Shown here piece after piece: positions 1 to 7,213 of a stretch of 64,000 nt of DNA. Numbering within the stretch: the first letter of the stretch is position 1; the number at the start of each line of letters is the position of its first letter. The position numbers and the translations under genes are program-made. The notes beneath the pieces were generated by a model that saw only the letters and a program-made list of their open reading frames with translations, was not told the DNA's origin and did no database searches. The stretch spans positions 56,820 through 120,819 of the forward strand of contig CALWVM010000006.1 in assembly GCA_944384985.1 (NCBI GenBank), read 5' to 3'. This DNA comes from an uncultured Clostridia bacterium. GTDB lineage: Bacteria > Bacillota > Clostridia > Oscillospirales > Acutalibacteraceae.

Positions 1-81
1 CCTGCGCACGATCCGAAAAAACAAGGCGTAAACGCCAAAAAATTGAACAATAAGCGCCAAACCGATGTTTCACGGAAAAAC

Positions 82-125
82 AAATCCCCCGAAAACCTTG
101 ATACATCAACGTTTTCGGGGGATTT
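82..125 (-). terminator. Intrinsic terminator of secG-tRNA-Lys unit
   Basis: A perfect 15-bp inverted repeat (82-96 with 111-125) encloses a 14-base loop that itself holds a TTGAT/ATCAA repeat. T-rich flanks occur on both sides, so it can work in either direction. It lies just past the tRNA 3' end on the minus strand. I see no gene in bases 1-81. Confidence 0.85.
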
Positions 126-129
126 TCTT

Positions 130-205
130 TGGTGAGCCATCGGAGATTCGAACTCCGGACACCTTGATTAAAAGTCAAGTGCTCTACCAACTGAGCTAAT
201 GGCTC
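130..205 (-). tRNA. tRNA-Lys (anticodon TTT)
   Basis: Read on the minus strand this 76-base segment folds as a standard tRNA. The acceptor stem GAGCCAT pairs with ATGGCTC, followed by discriminator A and an encoded CCA. The D-arm contains AGCTCAGTTGGTAGAGC, the anticodon stem CTTGA/TCAAG encloses loop CTTTTAA with anticodon TTT, and the T-arm has GGAGTTCGAATCTCC. It lies 57 bases after secG in the same direction and is probably cotranscribed from the secG promoter and ended by the 82-125 hairpin. Confidence 0.97.
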
Positions 206-262
206 ATATAAAGCGGTTTGCAGGAATGCGGAACCGCCGGATTGTCAAAATAACAAAGCTGT

Positions 263-514
263 TTAGAAGAACAGCATCAGCAGGGTGGAAGCGAACGCCA
301 ATACGAAGAAAATGATCGCGATGTATTTGGTGGCCTTAGCGAGCATCGCTTCGCGCGTTCTGCCCTTGTTCTTGCCGAAGAAGGTGTCGGCTCCGCCGCC
401 GGTAATCGCACCGGAAAGACCGCCCTCGCGGCTCTTCTGCATCAGAACAATCACGATGGTGACAAGCGACAAAATAATCAACACCACGCCGAGAACAATA
501 TCAAGAGCGCCCAT
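263..514 (-). CDS. secG: Preprotein translocase subunit SecG
   Basis: 83 residues, the usual SecG length. SecG is the small, non-essential third component of the SecYEG channel in the cytoplasmic membrane and aids protein export. Two hydrophobic segments (about residues 4-24 and 61-82) flank a Gly-rich loop with the typical LMQKSREGGLSGA stretch and a GGGADTFFGKN segment. The ATG follows GGAGGTTGAGAT, a good ribosome site. A near-consensus promoter lies 45 bases upstream and tRNA-Lys follows. In many Clostridia secG is followed by rnr and smpB; these are not present here. Confidence 0.95.
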   Translation of the reverse strand: MGALDIVLGVVLIILSLVTIVIVLMQKSREGGLSGAITGGGADTFFGKNKGRTREAMLAKATKYIAIIFFVLAFASTLLMLFF

Positions 515-558
515 ATCTCAACCTCCGTTCGAACAAGGTAGTTTTTCAATGCCTTGGT

Positions 559-587
559 ATTCTATCACACCGCGCGTAAAAAAGCAA
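559..587 (-). promoter_or_regulatory. Sigma-A promoter of secG-tRNA-Lys
   Basis: On the minus strand TTGCTT (rc of 582-587) and TAGAAT (rc of 559-564) are separated by exactly 17 bases, upstream of the secG ribosome site. Confidence 0.75.
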
Positions 588-873
588 GCCTTTTTTCATT
601 TTTTGCGAGATTTTGCATGCGCAAGTGTGGATTTTAGCGCTTTACCGTTTTGCACGCATGAAATTTTCTAAAATCCCGGATGCCAAATTGCTGTCGGGAA
701 AAACTTTCCGGTGGCGTTTGCGTATGAATCCATTCGGACTGCATATGCTATCAAAGCAAAAGTTACGGTTCATTTCTGCGTTTGCATCGAACTTTTGCGC
801 CGCCCGCGGATTTACGCGGGCGGTTTCATTTTATTCAGATGCCATCGGAGGTCTGTAACAAAGCGCGGCAAGC
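588..873. other. Intergenic stretch with hairpins, no gene recognised
   Basis: Together with the secG promoter and spoVAE terminator this fills the 405-base gap between secG and spoVAE. A perfect 9-bp GC hairpin (800-808 with 815-823, loop GATTTA) is followed on the plus strand by TTTCATTTTATT, so it resembles a plus-strand terminator. Immediately before it GCAAAAGTT (756-764) can pair with AACTTTTGC (790-798). No convincing ORF with a ribosome site is present on either strand. A short plus-strand RNA ending at about 830 is possible but I found no strong promoter for it. Confidence 0.4.
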
Positions 874-903
874 AAAAACGCCGCGTCGGGAGCGGACGCG
901 GCG
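874..903 (-). terminator. Terminator of spoVAE
   Basis: A perfect 9-bp stem (879-887 with 895-903) has a 7-base loop and is followed on the minus strand by TTTTT (874-878). It sits 17 bases past the spoVAE stop codon. Confidence 0.8.
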
Positions 904-919
904 AAGGCGGGGAAAGCGC

Positions 920-1273
920 TTATTTGCTTTTGGGCTTTGCAAGGAATGAAACGATGATGCCTGAAAGGATCGCCGCCGTAATCCCTGCGCTGCCGGCGGA
1001 AAGCGGTCCGGTGAGCACGCCTAAGAGCCCCTGTTCACGAATGGCTTCTTTTGTGCCTTGCGCCAGAGTGTTGCCGAAGCCCGTCAACGGTACGGTTGCG
1101 CCTGCGCCCGCCCAATCCGCCAGCGGTCCATAAAGGCCCAGTCCGCCGAGCACCACGCCGAGCACCACAAAAAGCACCAGGATGCGCGCGGGGGTCAGGT
1201 TGGTATTGTCGATCAACAGCTGCCCGACCATGCAGATCAGGCCGCCGATAAGAAACGCCTTTAAAAAAATCAC
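920..1273 (-). CDS. spoVAE: Stage V sporulation protein AE
   Basis: 117 residues, full length for SpoVAE. The family forms part of the SpoVA membrane complex that moves Ca-dipicolinate into the forespore and releases it on germination. Three or four hydrophobic segments are visible, with the family signatures GQLLIDNTNLTPARILV near residue 17 and the GAGATVPLTGFGNTLAQG stretch near residue 56. The start is GTG behind GGAGGGATTTGCA. The gene stands alone: spoVAC and spoVAD, its usual partners, are not adjacent. Transcription would be expected from a sigma-G promoter, but I could not identify one confidently. Confidence 0.93.
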   Translation of the reverse strand: MIFLKAFLIGGLICMVGQLLIDNTNLTPARILVLFVVLGVVLGGLGLYGPLADWAGAGATVPLTGFGNTLAQGTKEAIREQGLLGVLTGPLSAGSAGITAAILSGIIVSFLAKPKSK

Positions 1274-1309
1274 TGCAAATCCCTCCGTTCCTACTTTTTT
1301 CCGAAATGA

Positions 1310-1338
1310 TTGTTTTATGCACCGCGATGTGGTACAAT
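1310..1338 (+). promoter_or_regulatory. Sigma-A promoter of the aldo/keto reductase
   Basis: TTGTTT (1310-1315), a 17-base spacer and TACAAT (1333-1338), about 45 bases before the start codon. Confidence 0.75.
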
Positions 1339-1382
1339 ACGTTCGGTAAGATTTACCGCTTGAAAACGAATGAGGTGATGGT

Positions 1383-2249
1383 TTGAACAGTCTTCAGGAC
1401 ACATACACGCTCTATAACGATGTGCATGTGCCGTGTATCGCATTCGGCACGTGGAAAATGCCCGACGATGTTGCTGCGGCGGCGGTGTGCTGCGCGCTGC
1501 AAAGCGGCTACCGCCATGTAGATACGGCGGGCGCCTATCAAAACGAAGTCGGTGTCGGCGAGGGGATTCGGCGCAGCGGCGTTCGGCGGGATGAGATCTT
1601 TCTGGTCAGCAAGCTGCCAAATGCGGACCACGGTTATGAAAAAACGGTCGCGGCGTGCGAGCGCTCTTTGCAGAAACTCGGAACGGACTATCTCGATGCA
1701 TACCTGATCCACTGGCCGGTGCTCGTGGAAAATCAGGACCATGTGGAGGAGGATCTGTGCGATACCTGGCGCGCGTTTGAGCGATTGTATCAGGACGGCA
1801 AGCTGCGCGCGATAGGTACAAGCAACTTTATGGAAGAGCATATCGAGATCCTGAAAGCAAATTTCAAACTTTACCCTATGCTCAACCAGGTGCAGATGCA
1901 CCCGCAGTGCCCGCAGGAAGAAATGGTTGCCTATTGTAAGGAAAACCGCATTCTGCCCGAGGCGTGGAGCCCGCTTATCCAAGGGCAGGCGTTCAAGCGC
2001 GAGCTGCTTGTGGAAACGGCGGCAAAATACGGCGTGAGCGTTGCACAGCTTTGCATTCGCTGGCTTGTGCAGCGCGGGGTCGTGCCCGTGCCGAAATCGG
2101 CGACGCCGGAACGCATCCGCAATAATGCGGACGTATTTGGTTTTTCGATTTCCGAAGAGGATATGGAGCGCATTGCCTCTTTGCGCACCTACGGTATGAT
2201 CGGCGATCCGCCTTCGGTGCCGCGCACGCATCAGGTCGTCGGATTTTAA
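1383..2249 (+). CDS. Aldo/keto reductase
   Basis: 288 residues, a complete TIM-barrel NAD(P)H-dependent oxidoreductase of the AKR superfamily. These enzymes reduce aldehydes and ketones such as 2,5-diketo-gluconate or methylglyoxal in the cytosol. The catalytic tetrad is visible: Asp47 and Tyr52 in HVDTAGAYQNE, Lys77 in VSKLP and His110 in LIHWPV. The C-terminal cofactor motif VPVPKSATPERIRNN is intact. The start is TTG with GAGGTGATGG just upstream. It has its own promoter and ends at a shared bidirectional terminator, so it is monocistronic. The substrate cannot be deduced. Confidence 0.93.
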   Translation: MNSLQDTYTLYNDVHVPCIAFGTWKMPDDVAAAAVCCALQSGYRHVDTAGAYQNEVGVGEGIRRSGVRRDEIFLVSKLPNADHGYEKTVAACERSLQKLGTDYLDAYLIHWPVLVENQDHVEEDLCDTWRAFERLYQDGKLRAIGTSNFMEEHIEILKANFKLYPMLNQVQMHPQCPQEEMVAYCKENRILPEAWSPLIQGQAFKRELLVETAAKYGVSVAQLCIRWLVQRGVVPVPKSATPERIRNNADVFGFSISEEDMERIASLRTYGMIGDPPSVPRTHQVVGF

Positions 2250-2270
2250 GTTTTTGCACACGATAACAGA

Positions 2271-2305
2271 AAAAACGGACGTTTCCTTGTGAAACGTCCG
2301 TTTTT
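2271..2305. terminator. Bidirectional terminator between convergent genes
   Basis: A perfect 15-bp stem (2271-2285 with 2291-2305) with a 5-base loop is flanked by A-run and T-run on opposite sides. It serves both the plus-strand reductase and the minus-strand dockerin protein. Confidence 0.85.
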
Positions 2306-2328
2306 GTTCGGATTTTGTATGGACACGG

Positions 2329-3921
2329 TTATGCTGCCAGGTCACGCATGCCTGCTGCTGCCTGCAAGATCCAGCGCGCGTCTGTGGCGTTCAGCCCGTT
2401 TTCCGTATCCACGTTGGCAGCCGCAGTCTGCATGGCATCCAAATACCGCATGCCTGCCGCTGCCTGAAGCACCCAGCGTGCATCTGCAGCATCGACTTTT
2501 CCGTCCAGATTGGCGTCGCCGGGCAGCACATCCCAGTCGGCGCGCGCCACAGTATAAACAGCAACCGGTTGCGTGCTGCCGTTTTCGTACACATACACGG
2601 TACTGCCGTCATTGGCAAAGCCCAGCGAATACCCGACGGGTGCCGCAAATATGTCCGAAAGCGCCGCGTCACCGTAAACATACAGGGTGTTTGCCGCACG
2701 GTCAACATTGACCTGTGCGTCTGGATTCAGCAAAAGCCCGGGTGTGTAACTTTGCGCGTTTAAAGTCGGATATGTCAGGGTATAAACCGGCGTATCGCCG
2801 TTGTAGTTGTACCACGAGCCGTCCGGTACATGGCTTTGCTCGAAGGTGGTCCGGTCTGTTTCGCTTTCGGCAAAATACCGAGTCGTGGTGTCTGCGCCAA
2901 CCAGGAAGAATTCATAAAACGTACCGTTTGTGCTCGGGTCGTCCCATGTGACATCCACGGCGTACCAGTTGCCGTCTTCCATTTTTACATAGTTCCACGC
3001 GTGCGGACCGCCGGCATCGCCCACCACTTGGACACAGGGAATCCCTTCGCGGTCACAAAGCATTTTAAAGGCTTCCGAATAGCCCTCGCACACGGTAATG
3101 TGCGGGTCTAAAAATACGCTTGTCGCGTAGAACGAGGTGGCATATTGGAATTGCGTGTCGTACTCTACGCTGCTTGCGATCCAATCATGCATATACTTGA
3201 CCTGTTCATAGCGCGTCTCGCCGCGCACGGTGAAGTTATCGACGATCTGCATCATGGCGGAATAATCCGAAGCAACGTCCGCCCACGAAGCATAGCCGGC
3301 GGGCAGATACAGATACGCGATCAGAGTCGAGGCGTCCAAATGTGATGTCGCGATGATCTCCTCTAAATCGCCTTCGATGTCCATCTCAAAATTACCCAGC
3401 CAGTAAAGCGCGGGCCGGTCGCTGAGGAGTGCGGATATCCCGCCGTAAAACGCCTGTAGGACGGCATCCAGCTGTTCCTGCGGCAGCACGATTGACGGAT
3501 TCCCATAGATGTCCGTGTCGATCTGCACCTCTGTGGAAAGCGGCGTGGTCAGCGGGATCTCGACCGTAACCATATTATATTCCTGTACAGACGGCTGCTG
3601 CACAAAGGCCGTCACATCTGCGGCGGCAATGGCATTGTACACGTCTTTCTGCATTTGATTGAGTGCGTCGTAAAACAGATACGGTGTGTCCGGGTCGGAA
3701 GAAAGCAGGGTGGGCGACTGTGCTTTCGGCAGCATCTGCACGCTGCCCTGCACGGACGGATCGGTGCGGTTGATCTCGCGGCGCCCCTCAAGCCCCGCGA
3801 TCCGAAGGCCGCTGCCTGCCACCGTTTCCCCCGTGCTTGCCGTTACGCCCACGCTCAGCATGCAAAGCAGCAGCACAAAGACCAGCAAAAGGCTGCATCG
3901 TTTGGCGGTTTTGATTTTCAT
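2329..3921 (-). CDS. Secreted transglutaminase-like protein with type I dockerin
   Basis: 530 residues. A Lys-rich start and hydrophobic stretch (1-29, ending VTAS) form a signal peptide. A transglutaminase/protease-like core covers about residues 235-345: Cys278 in VCEGYSEAF, His307 in GGPHAWNYV and Asp323 in YAVDVTWDDP give the Cys-His-Asp triad. The C-terminus (about 467-528) carries two F-hand repeats, GDANLDGKVDAADARWVLQ and a shorter VDTENGLNATDARWILQ, typical of a type I dockerin that binds a cohesin. The middle region (350-465) is unrecognised. The protein is probably exported and docked on a cell-surface or cellulosome-like scaffold. No cohesin gene lies in the window. The ribosome site before the ATG is weak. 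Confidence 0.88.
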   Translation of the reverse strand: MKIKTAKRCSLLLVFVLLLCMLSVGVTASTGETVAGSGLRIAGLEGRREINRTDPSVQGSVQMLPKAQSPTLLSSDPDTPYLFYDALNQMQKDVYNAIAAADVTAFVQQPSVQEYNMVTVEIPLTTPLSTEVQIDTDIYGNPSIVLPQEQLDAVLQAFYGGISALLSDRPALYWLGNFEMDIEGDLEEIIATSHLDASTLIAYLYLPAGYASWADVASDYSAMMQIVDNFTVRGETRYEQVKYMHDWIASSVEYDTQFQYATSFYATSVFLDPHITVCEGYSEAFKMLCDREGIPCVQVVGDAGGPHAWNYVKMEDGNWYAVDVTWDDPSTNGTFYEFFLVGADTTTRYFAESETDRTTFEQSHVPDGSWYNYNGDTPVYTLTYPTLNAQSYTPGLLLNPDAQVNVDRAANTLYVYGDAALSDIFAAPVGYSLGFANDGSTVYVYENGSTQPVAVYTVARADWDVLPGDANLDGKVDAADARWVLQAAAGMRYLDAMQTAAANVDTENGLNATDARWILQAAAGMRDLAA

Positions 3922-3964
3922 TGTATGTACCCATTTTTCATTTTATCTGCCCGGCGGGCAGATA

Positions 3965-4420
3965 TCAACGATTTTGCAAAAGCGCCGAAAGCTCGTCCAT
4001 AAACGCGTTGATGTCGCGGAAATGGCGGTATACGGATGCAAAACGGACATAGGCGACCTCGTCGATATCCTTGAGCTTGTCCATGGCGAGTTCCCCGATT
4101 CGCATGGACGTCACTTCGCGGTCGAGTGAATTTTGCAGGTTGCTTTCGATGTCGTCCACAGCCTTTTCGAGCGTCTCCATGGCGACGGGACGCTTTTCAC
4201 ATGCGCGCAGCATCCCGCGCAGCAGCTTGCTGCGGTCAAACGCCTCGCGCGATTTGTCCTTTTTGATGACTAAGATCGGAACGCTTTCGATGATCTCATA
4301 GGTCGTAAAGCGTTTTTTGCATTGCAGGCACTCGCGGCGGCGGCGAATGCGTTCGCCCTCGTCTGTGGGGCGTGAGTCAATGACTTTGCTTTCCTCGTAA
4401 CCGCAAAACGGGCACTTCAA
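3965..4420 (-). CDS. nrdR: Transcriptional repressor NrdR
   Basis: 151 residues, normal length. NrdR senses ATP/dATP through an ATP-cone and represses ribonucleotide reductase genes. The N-terminal zinc ribbon has Cys3, Cys6, Cys31 and Cys34, followed by [17 protein letters not shown] and the ATP-cone beginning [15 protein letters not shown]. The start is TTG: no in-frame ATG exists upstream before a stop, and MKCPFCG is the invariant family start. An NrdR-box-like palindrome overlaps the likely promoter, suggesting autoregulation. Confidence 0.96.
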   Translation of the reverse strand: MKCPFCGYEESKVIDSRPTDEGERIRRRRECLQCKKRFTTYEIIESVPILVIKKDKSREAFDRSKLLRGMLRACEKRPVAMETLEKAVDDIESNLQNSLDREVTSMRIGELAMDKLKDIDEVAYVRFASVYRHFRDINAFMDELSALLQNR

Positions 4421-4475
4421 ACAGCATCACATCCCTGTTAAAATTCCGAACATCTGCCGAACGGCAGAATGTATT

Positions 4476-4503
4476 TTTACTATATATTGTAAGTATATCA
4501 AAT
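4476..4503 (-). promoter_or_regulatory. Candidate nrdR promoter with NrdR-box-like site
   Basis: On the minus strand TTGATA and TAAAAA are 16 bases apart. Overlapping the spacer is ACTATATATTGTAAG (plus-strand 4479-4493), close to the NrdR box consensus ACACWATATATWGTGT. Normally such boxes occur in pairs; I see only one. A short palindrome CTGCCGAACGGCAG follows at 4454-4467. Confidence 0.4.
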
Positions 4504-4531
4504 AAAATCCACAAAGTAAAGTAACAAAACC

Positions 4532-5314
4532 TTACAACCATTTAGAAAGCTGTTCGCGCGCAAAACGGATCTGCTCGGGCGATTCGTAACTGCGTTCATA
4601 CAGCTCGATCATATAATCGCCTTTGTACCCCTTATCCCGCATAAAACGGAAAAACTTCGGGAAATCGAATTCCGCGCCCGCGCACAGCGGCACGACGCAA
4701 TCGTGCTCGTCGGTATAATCGCTGATGTGGATGTGCGCGATGCTGTCCGCAAACGTCTCGGCAAAGACATAGGGGTCTATACCCGTGCGGCGCGCCTGCT
4801 TGATGTCGAGCACCATGTGAAAATGATCGCCGAGAAAAGCGCGCATGCGCCCCAGGTAATCGGGGCTTTCCGAGCGGTAGTGCACCACATTTTCCTGGCA
4901 GAGCGTGATGCCCGCCTCGCGCCCGAGGGTGTAGAGCGTGTCAAAGCGCTCAAAGACCTGCTCGTCCGGGATGCTGCCGGGGATCTTTGCCCCATGCATG
5001 ACCAGAAGTTCTGCGCCCAAAAGCCCCATCCCGTAAAAATAGCGCTTAAAATCCTCTAAACTGTCGTAAAAACGGCGTTCGTAAGAACTGAAATAATAGT
5101 AAGACTCCGTAAACGAAGCGTAGGTGTGCAGGCTTTTGACACGAAGCGAGTACTGTGTGCAAATGTTTTTCAGCATATCCATAAACGGTTTTTCGAGTTC
5201 CGTCGGGGAGTTGATAAAAATTTCCGTACATTCCGCGCCGAGTTCTCCCACGGCGCGCAGAGAATCCTCCGTCGTCTGTGGATAGAAACAAGATGTTGAA
5301 ATTCCGACTGCCAT
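4532..5314 (-). CDS. Sugar phosphate isomerase/epimerase family (TIM barrel)
   Basis: 260 residues, xylose-isomerase-like TIM barrel (AP endonuclease 2 superfamily). Members isomerise or epimerise sugars or inositol derivatives with a divalent metal. Visible features are the start VGISTSCFYPQ, ECTEIFINSP near residue 28, LVMHGAKIPG, a Glu in LCQENVVHYR, DIKQARRTG and AHIHISDYTDEHD with candidate metal ligands, and a final MIELYE. The ATG at 5314 follows AAAGGG. The reading frame stays open upstream, but that extension has no family similarity. A divergent promoter region separates it from the next gene. The substrate is unknown. Confidence 0.85.
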   Translation of the reverse strand: MAVGISTSCFYPQTTEDSLRAVGELGAECTEIFINSPTELEKPFMDMLKNICTQYSLRVKSLHTYASFTESYYYFSSYERRFYDSLEDFKRYFYGMGLLGAELLVMHGAKIPGSIPDEQVFERFDTLYTLGREAGITLCQENVVHYRSESPDYLGRMRAFLGDHFHMVLDIKQARRTGIDPYVFAETFADSIAHIHISDYTDEHDCVVPLCAGAEFDFPKFFRFMRDKGYKGDYMIELYERSYESPEQIRFAREQLSKWL

Positions 5315-5366
5315 ATTGTCTGCGCCCTTTCGTGACCGGTCGCGGCCGCTTTCCAAGATTTGTGCC

Positions 5367-5395
5367 TTGCATAGCGGCGCGCGATATCCTACTAT
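5367..5395 (+). promoter_or_regulatory. Sigma-A promoter of the 94-residue membrane protein gene
   Basis: TTGCAT (5367-5372), 17-base spacer, TACTAT (5390-5395). Confidence 0.6.
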
Positions 5396-5423
5396 TAGTA
5401 TTGTAATAGGGAGGCGCATAAAA

Positions 5424-5708
5424 ATGCAAGCTTTATTTCCGGAAATCCGAAAGTTTTTGAAAAGCTTTTCTCCCGTCACGCGGTGCATTTTGCACTATGG
5501 GATGCCGGTCGTGCTCGGGATGCTGCTTTCAAGCGCGGCGTGCCGGCTGCTTGCGGGGACGGTCGGGAATTTTGACAAAATGCTGCGCGTGTCCGAAGAG
5601 TTGTTCCTGTGTGGTAAGGAGCTCTTAGGTGCGGTTGGCGTCGGCGCGCTCGTCGTACAGCTTTTTTTGTCGGCGTATGCTTATGACCACCCGCAAGACG
5701 GCGAATAA
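5424..5708 (+). CDS. Small membrane protein, function unknown
   Basis: 94 residues. I do not recognise a family. Two hydrophobic segments (about 23-44 and 65-85) suggest two transmembrane helices with a short polar loop. The ATG follows AGGGAGGCGCATAAAA, a strong ribosome site, and a good promoter is upstream, so the gene is likely real. A second small ORF with its own ribosome site follows 59 bases later and may be cotranscribed. Confidence 0.7.
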   Translation: MQALFPEIRKFLKSFSPVTRCILHYGMPVVLGMLLSSAACRLLAGTVGNFDKMLRVSEELFLCGKELLGAVGVGALVVQLFLSAYAYDHPQDGE

Positions 5709-5767
5709 ATACATAGGGCGGGGGTGGGGAAAGCGGCAAGAATGCGTCAAGGGAAAGGAGTTTTCGA

Positions 5768-5887
5768 TTGCAAAAATATGCAGCACCCGATTTTGAGATC
5801 TCAGTGTTTGAGCTGGATGACGTTTTGACCATTTCGGTCGGAATCGGCCCGGTCGACGGCGGCGACGACGGCTGGGTCGACGTTTGA
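5768..5887 (+). CDS. 39-residue peptide of the KY.xP.xE type
   Basis: A TTG start lies 8 bases after GGAAAGGAG, one of the best ribosome sites in the region. The 39-residue product begins MQKYAAPDFEISVFELDDVL and ends in a Gly/Asp-rich tail (GGDDGWVDV). Short clostridial proteins beginning KY(E/A)xPxxEvxxxxxxDV(I/L)TxS are common in the group and resemble precursor-peptide leaders, but I know of no assigned function. A terminator follows 13 bases after the stop. No modification enzyme is adjacent, so a RiPP role is speculative. Confidence 0.65.
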   Translation: MQKYAAPDFEISVFELDDVLTISVGIGPVDGGDDGWVDV

Positions 5888-5900
5888 TCCGTAGTGAAAA

Positions 5901-5933
5901 TCGCTGCCCGCAAAGCGTCGGGCGGCGGTTTTT
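5901..5933 (+). terminator. Terminator after the peptide gene
   Basis: A stem of about 10 bp with G-T pairs (5901-5910 with 5919-5928) and an 8-base loop is followed by TTTTTCTTT. Confidence 0.8.
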
Positions 5934-5979
5934 CTTTGTGCGTCTGCGCTTCGGGAAGCGCGCCAAAATGAAAAAAACC

Positions 5980-6041
5980 TTGACATTTCCGGAGCAGGGA
6001 TTATAATAAGAAACAATACAATAAGAATACTTATTATAAGG
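5980..6041 (+). promoter_or_regulatory. marR promoter with overlapping operator palindromes
   Basis: TTGACA (5980-5985) and TATAAT (6002-6007) are 16 bases apart. TTATAATAAG at 6001-6010 is the inverse of CTTATTATAA at 6030-6039, and AATAAG/CTTATT form a tighter palindrome at 6020-6035. Such sites overlapping the -10 box fit autorepression by the MarR protein encoded next. Confidence 0.7.
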
Positions 6042-6051
6042 AGACTTGCTT

Positions 6052-6492
6052 TTGGAAAGTCTGCATTATCTTTTGATGAAATCCCAGGCGCTGTTTTCCC
6101 GCCGTATTTTGGAGCAGGTCGGCGCGCTGGGCTTAACTTCGGGCCAGCCGAAGGTGCTGGACTTCCTGCGCAAAGCGGGAGAAGCGGATCAGAAAACCAT
6201 CGCGGCATATTGCGAGATAGAGCCTGCAACCGTGGGCAGCATTTTGCTGCGCATGGAAAACGCGGGACTGGTTACGCGCCGCCAAAAGGACGGCAACCGT
6301 CGTTCCCTGTATGTTTCCCTGACCGAAAAGGGGCGGGACGCCGCCGAAAAGACGGCGTCGATCTTCCGTGCAACGGAAGCGCAGGCGCTCTCAAGCTTCA
6401 CCGGGGCCGAAGCGGAAAGCCTTCGGGCGATGCTTCAAGCCCTTTGCGACGCGCTGCACACGCCGTCGGAAAGCAAGGGGGCGGGGAAATGA
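6052..6492 (+). CDS. MarR-family transcriptional regulator
   Basis: 146 residues. A winged helix-turn-helix is clear: LTSGQPKVLDFLRKAGEADQ, then the recognition helix EPATVGSILLRMENAGLV and the wing RRQKDGNRRSLYVSLTEKG. The TTG at 6052 is preferred over the one at 6046 because AAGGAG then lies 8 rather than 2 bases upstream. The stop overlaps the next gene's ATG (ATGA), so the two are translationally coupled. MarR proteins usually bind a small ligand and release DNA; the effector is unknown. Confidence 0.9.
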   Translation: MESLHYLLMKSQALFSRRILEQVGALGLTSGQPKVLDFLRKAGEADQKTIAAYCEIEPATVGSILLRMENAGLVTRRQKDGNRRSLYVSLTEKGRDAAEKTASIFRATEAQALSSFTGAEAESLRAMLQALCDALHTPSESKGAGK

Positions 6493-7154
6493 GTGAAAAA
6501 GCCGTACATACGCATCTTTCGCATCCCGTTCGCCGCGTTTTTCTGATGTGCCTCGGGTTTGCCACCATGGCGTTCGGAATCGCGTTTTCCATTAAAGCAG
6601 AGCTTGGCACGTCGCCCATCTCCAGCGCGCCGTATGTACTTTCGCTGATCTCGGGGCTTTCGGTCGGCACGACCACGATCTTGGTGAATACGGTCTTTAT
6701 TTTGTCTCAGGTCGCTGTCCTGCGGCGCAGATATGAGCCGTTCCAGCTGCTGCAATTTCCGATGGTTGTGCTCTTCGGGCTGCTGATAGACCTTGCGGAG
6801 GCTGTTCTTGCGCCTTTGCCGGTCGGGGGATACCTGCAAAAATGGATCTTGTGCGCGGTCGGGATCGTGCTTGTCGGCGTGGGCGTCAGCGAGGAGGTGG
6901 CGGCAAAGCTCGTCACAACACCCGGGGAAGGGCTGGTGCTTGCCATCTGCAAGGTCGCGCCTTTACAGTTCGGCTATATGAAAGTCGGTTTCGATGTGGC
7001 GCTTGTGTGCATTTCCGTGGCGCTTTCGTTTTTGTTTCTGCACGGGCTTTACGGCGTGCGCGAGGGAACGCTTGCCGCGGCCGTCTGCGTGGGCTTTATT
7101 GCAAAGGGCATGGGCCGGGTGATGAAAAAGGTGGATGCCGCGTTCCTGCAATGA
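6489..7154 (+). CDS. YczE/YitT-type integral membrane protein
   Basis: 221 residues with five or six predicted transmembrane helices. The N-terminal motif FGIAFSIKAELGTSPISS is the signature of the YczE/YyaS/YitT family. YczE affects membrane or surfactin production in Bacillus, but the biochemical role is unknown. The ATG overlaps the marR stop by four bases, so this is presumably the main target of that regulator. A terminator follows. Confidence 0.85.
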   Translation: MSEKAVHTHLSHPVRRVFLMCLGFATMAFGIAFSIKAELGTSPISSAPYVLSLISGLSVGTTTILVNTVFILSQVAVLRRRYEPFQLLQFPMVVLFGLLIDLAEAVLAPLPVGGYLQKWILCAVGIVLVGVGVSEEVAAKLVTTPGEGLVLAICKVAPLQFGYMKVGFDVALVCISVALSFLFLHGLYGVREGTLAAAVCVGFIAKGMGRVMKKVDAAFLQ

Positions 7155-7173
7155 AAAATGGAAAAAGGCAAAA

Positions 7174-7206
7174 GAAAAACGCCGCGTGTGCGGCGCTTTC
7201 TTATTT
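7174..7206. terminator. Bidirectional terminator
   Basis: CGCCGC (7180-7185) pairs with GCGGCG (7190-7195) across a 4-base loop, with A-rich and T-rich flanks. It ends the marR operon and, on the minus strand, the four-gene operon that finishes at 7214. Confidence 0.75.
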
Positions 7207-7213
7207 TATGCGG

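Noticed and set aside
1353-2345. 330-codon minus-strand ORF
   Set aside because: Antisense of the aldo/keto reductase, with the catalytic tetrad on the other strand.
5315-5488. 58-residue N-terminal extension of the TIM-barrel isomerase
   Set aside because: It lacks barrel similarity, overlaps the divergent promoter region, and a ribosome site precedes the internal ATG.
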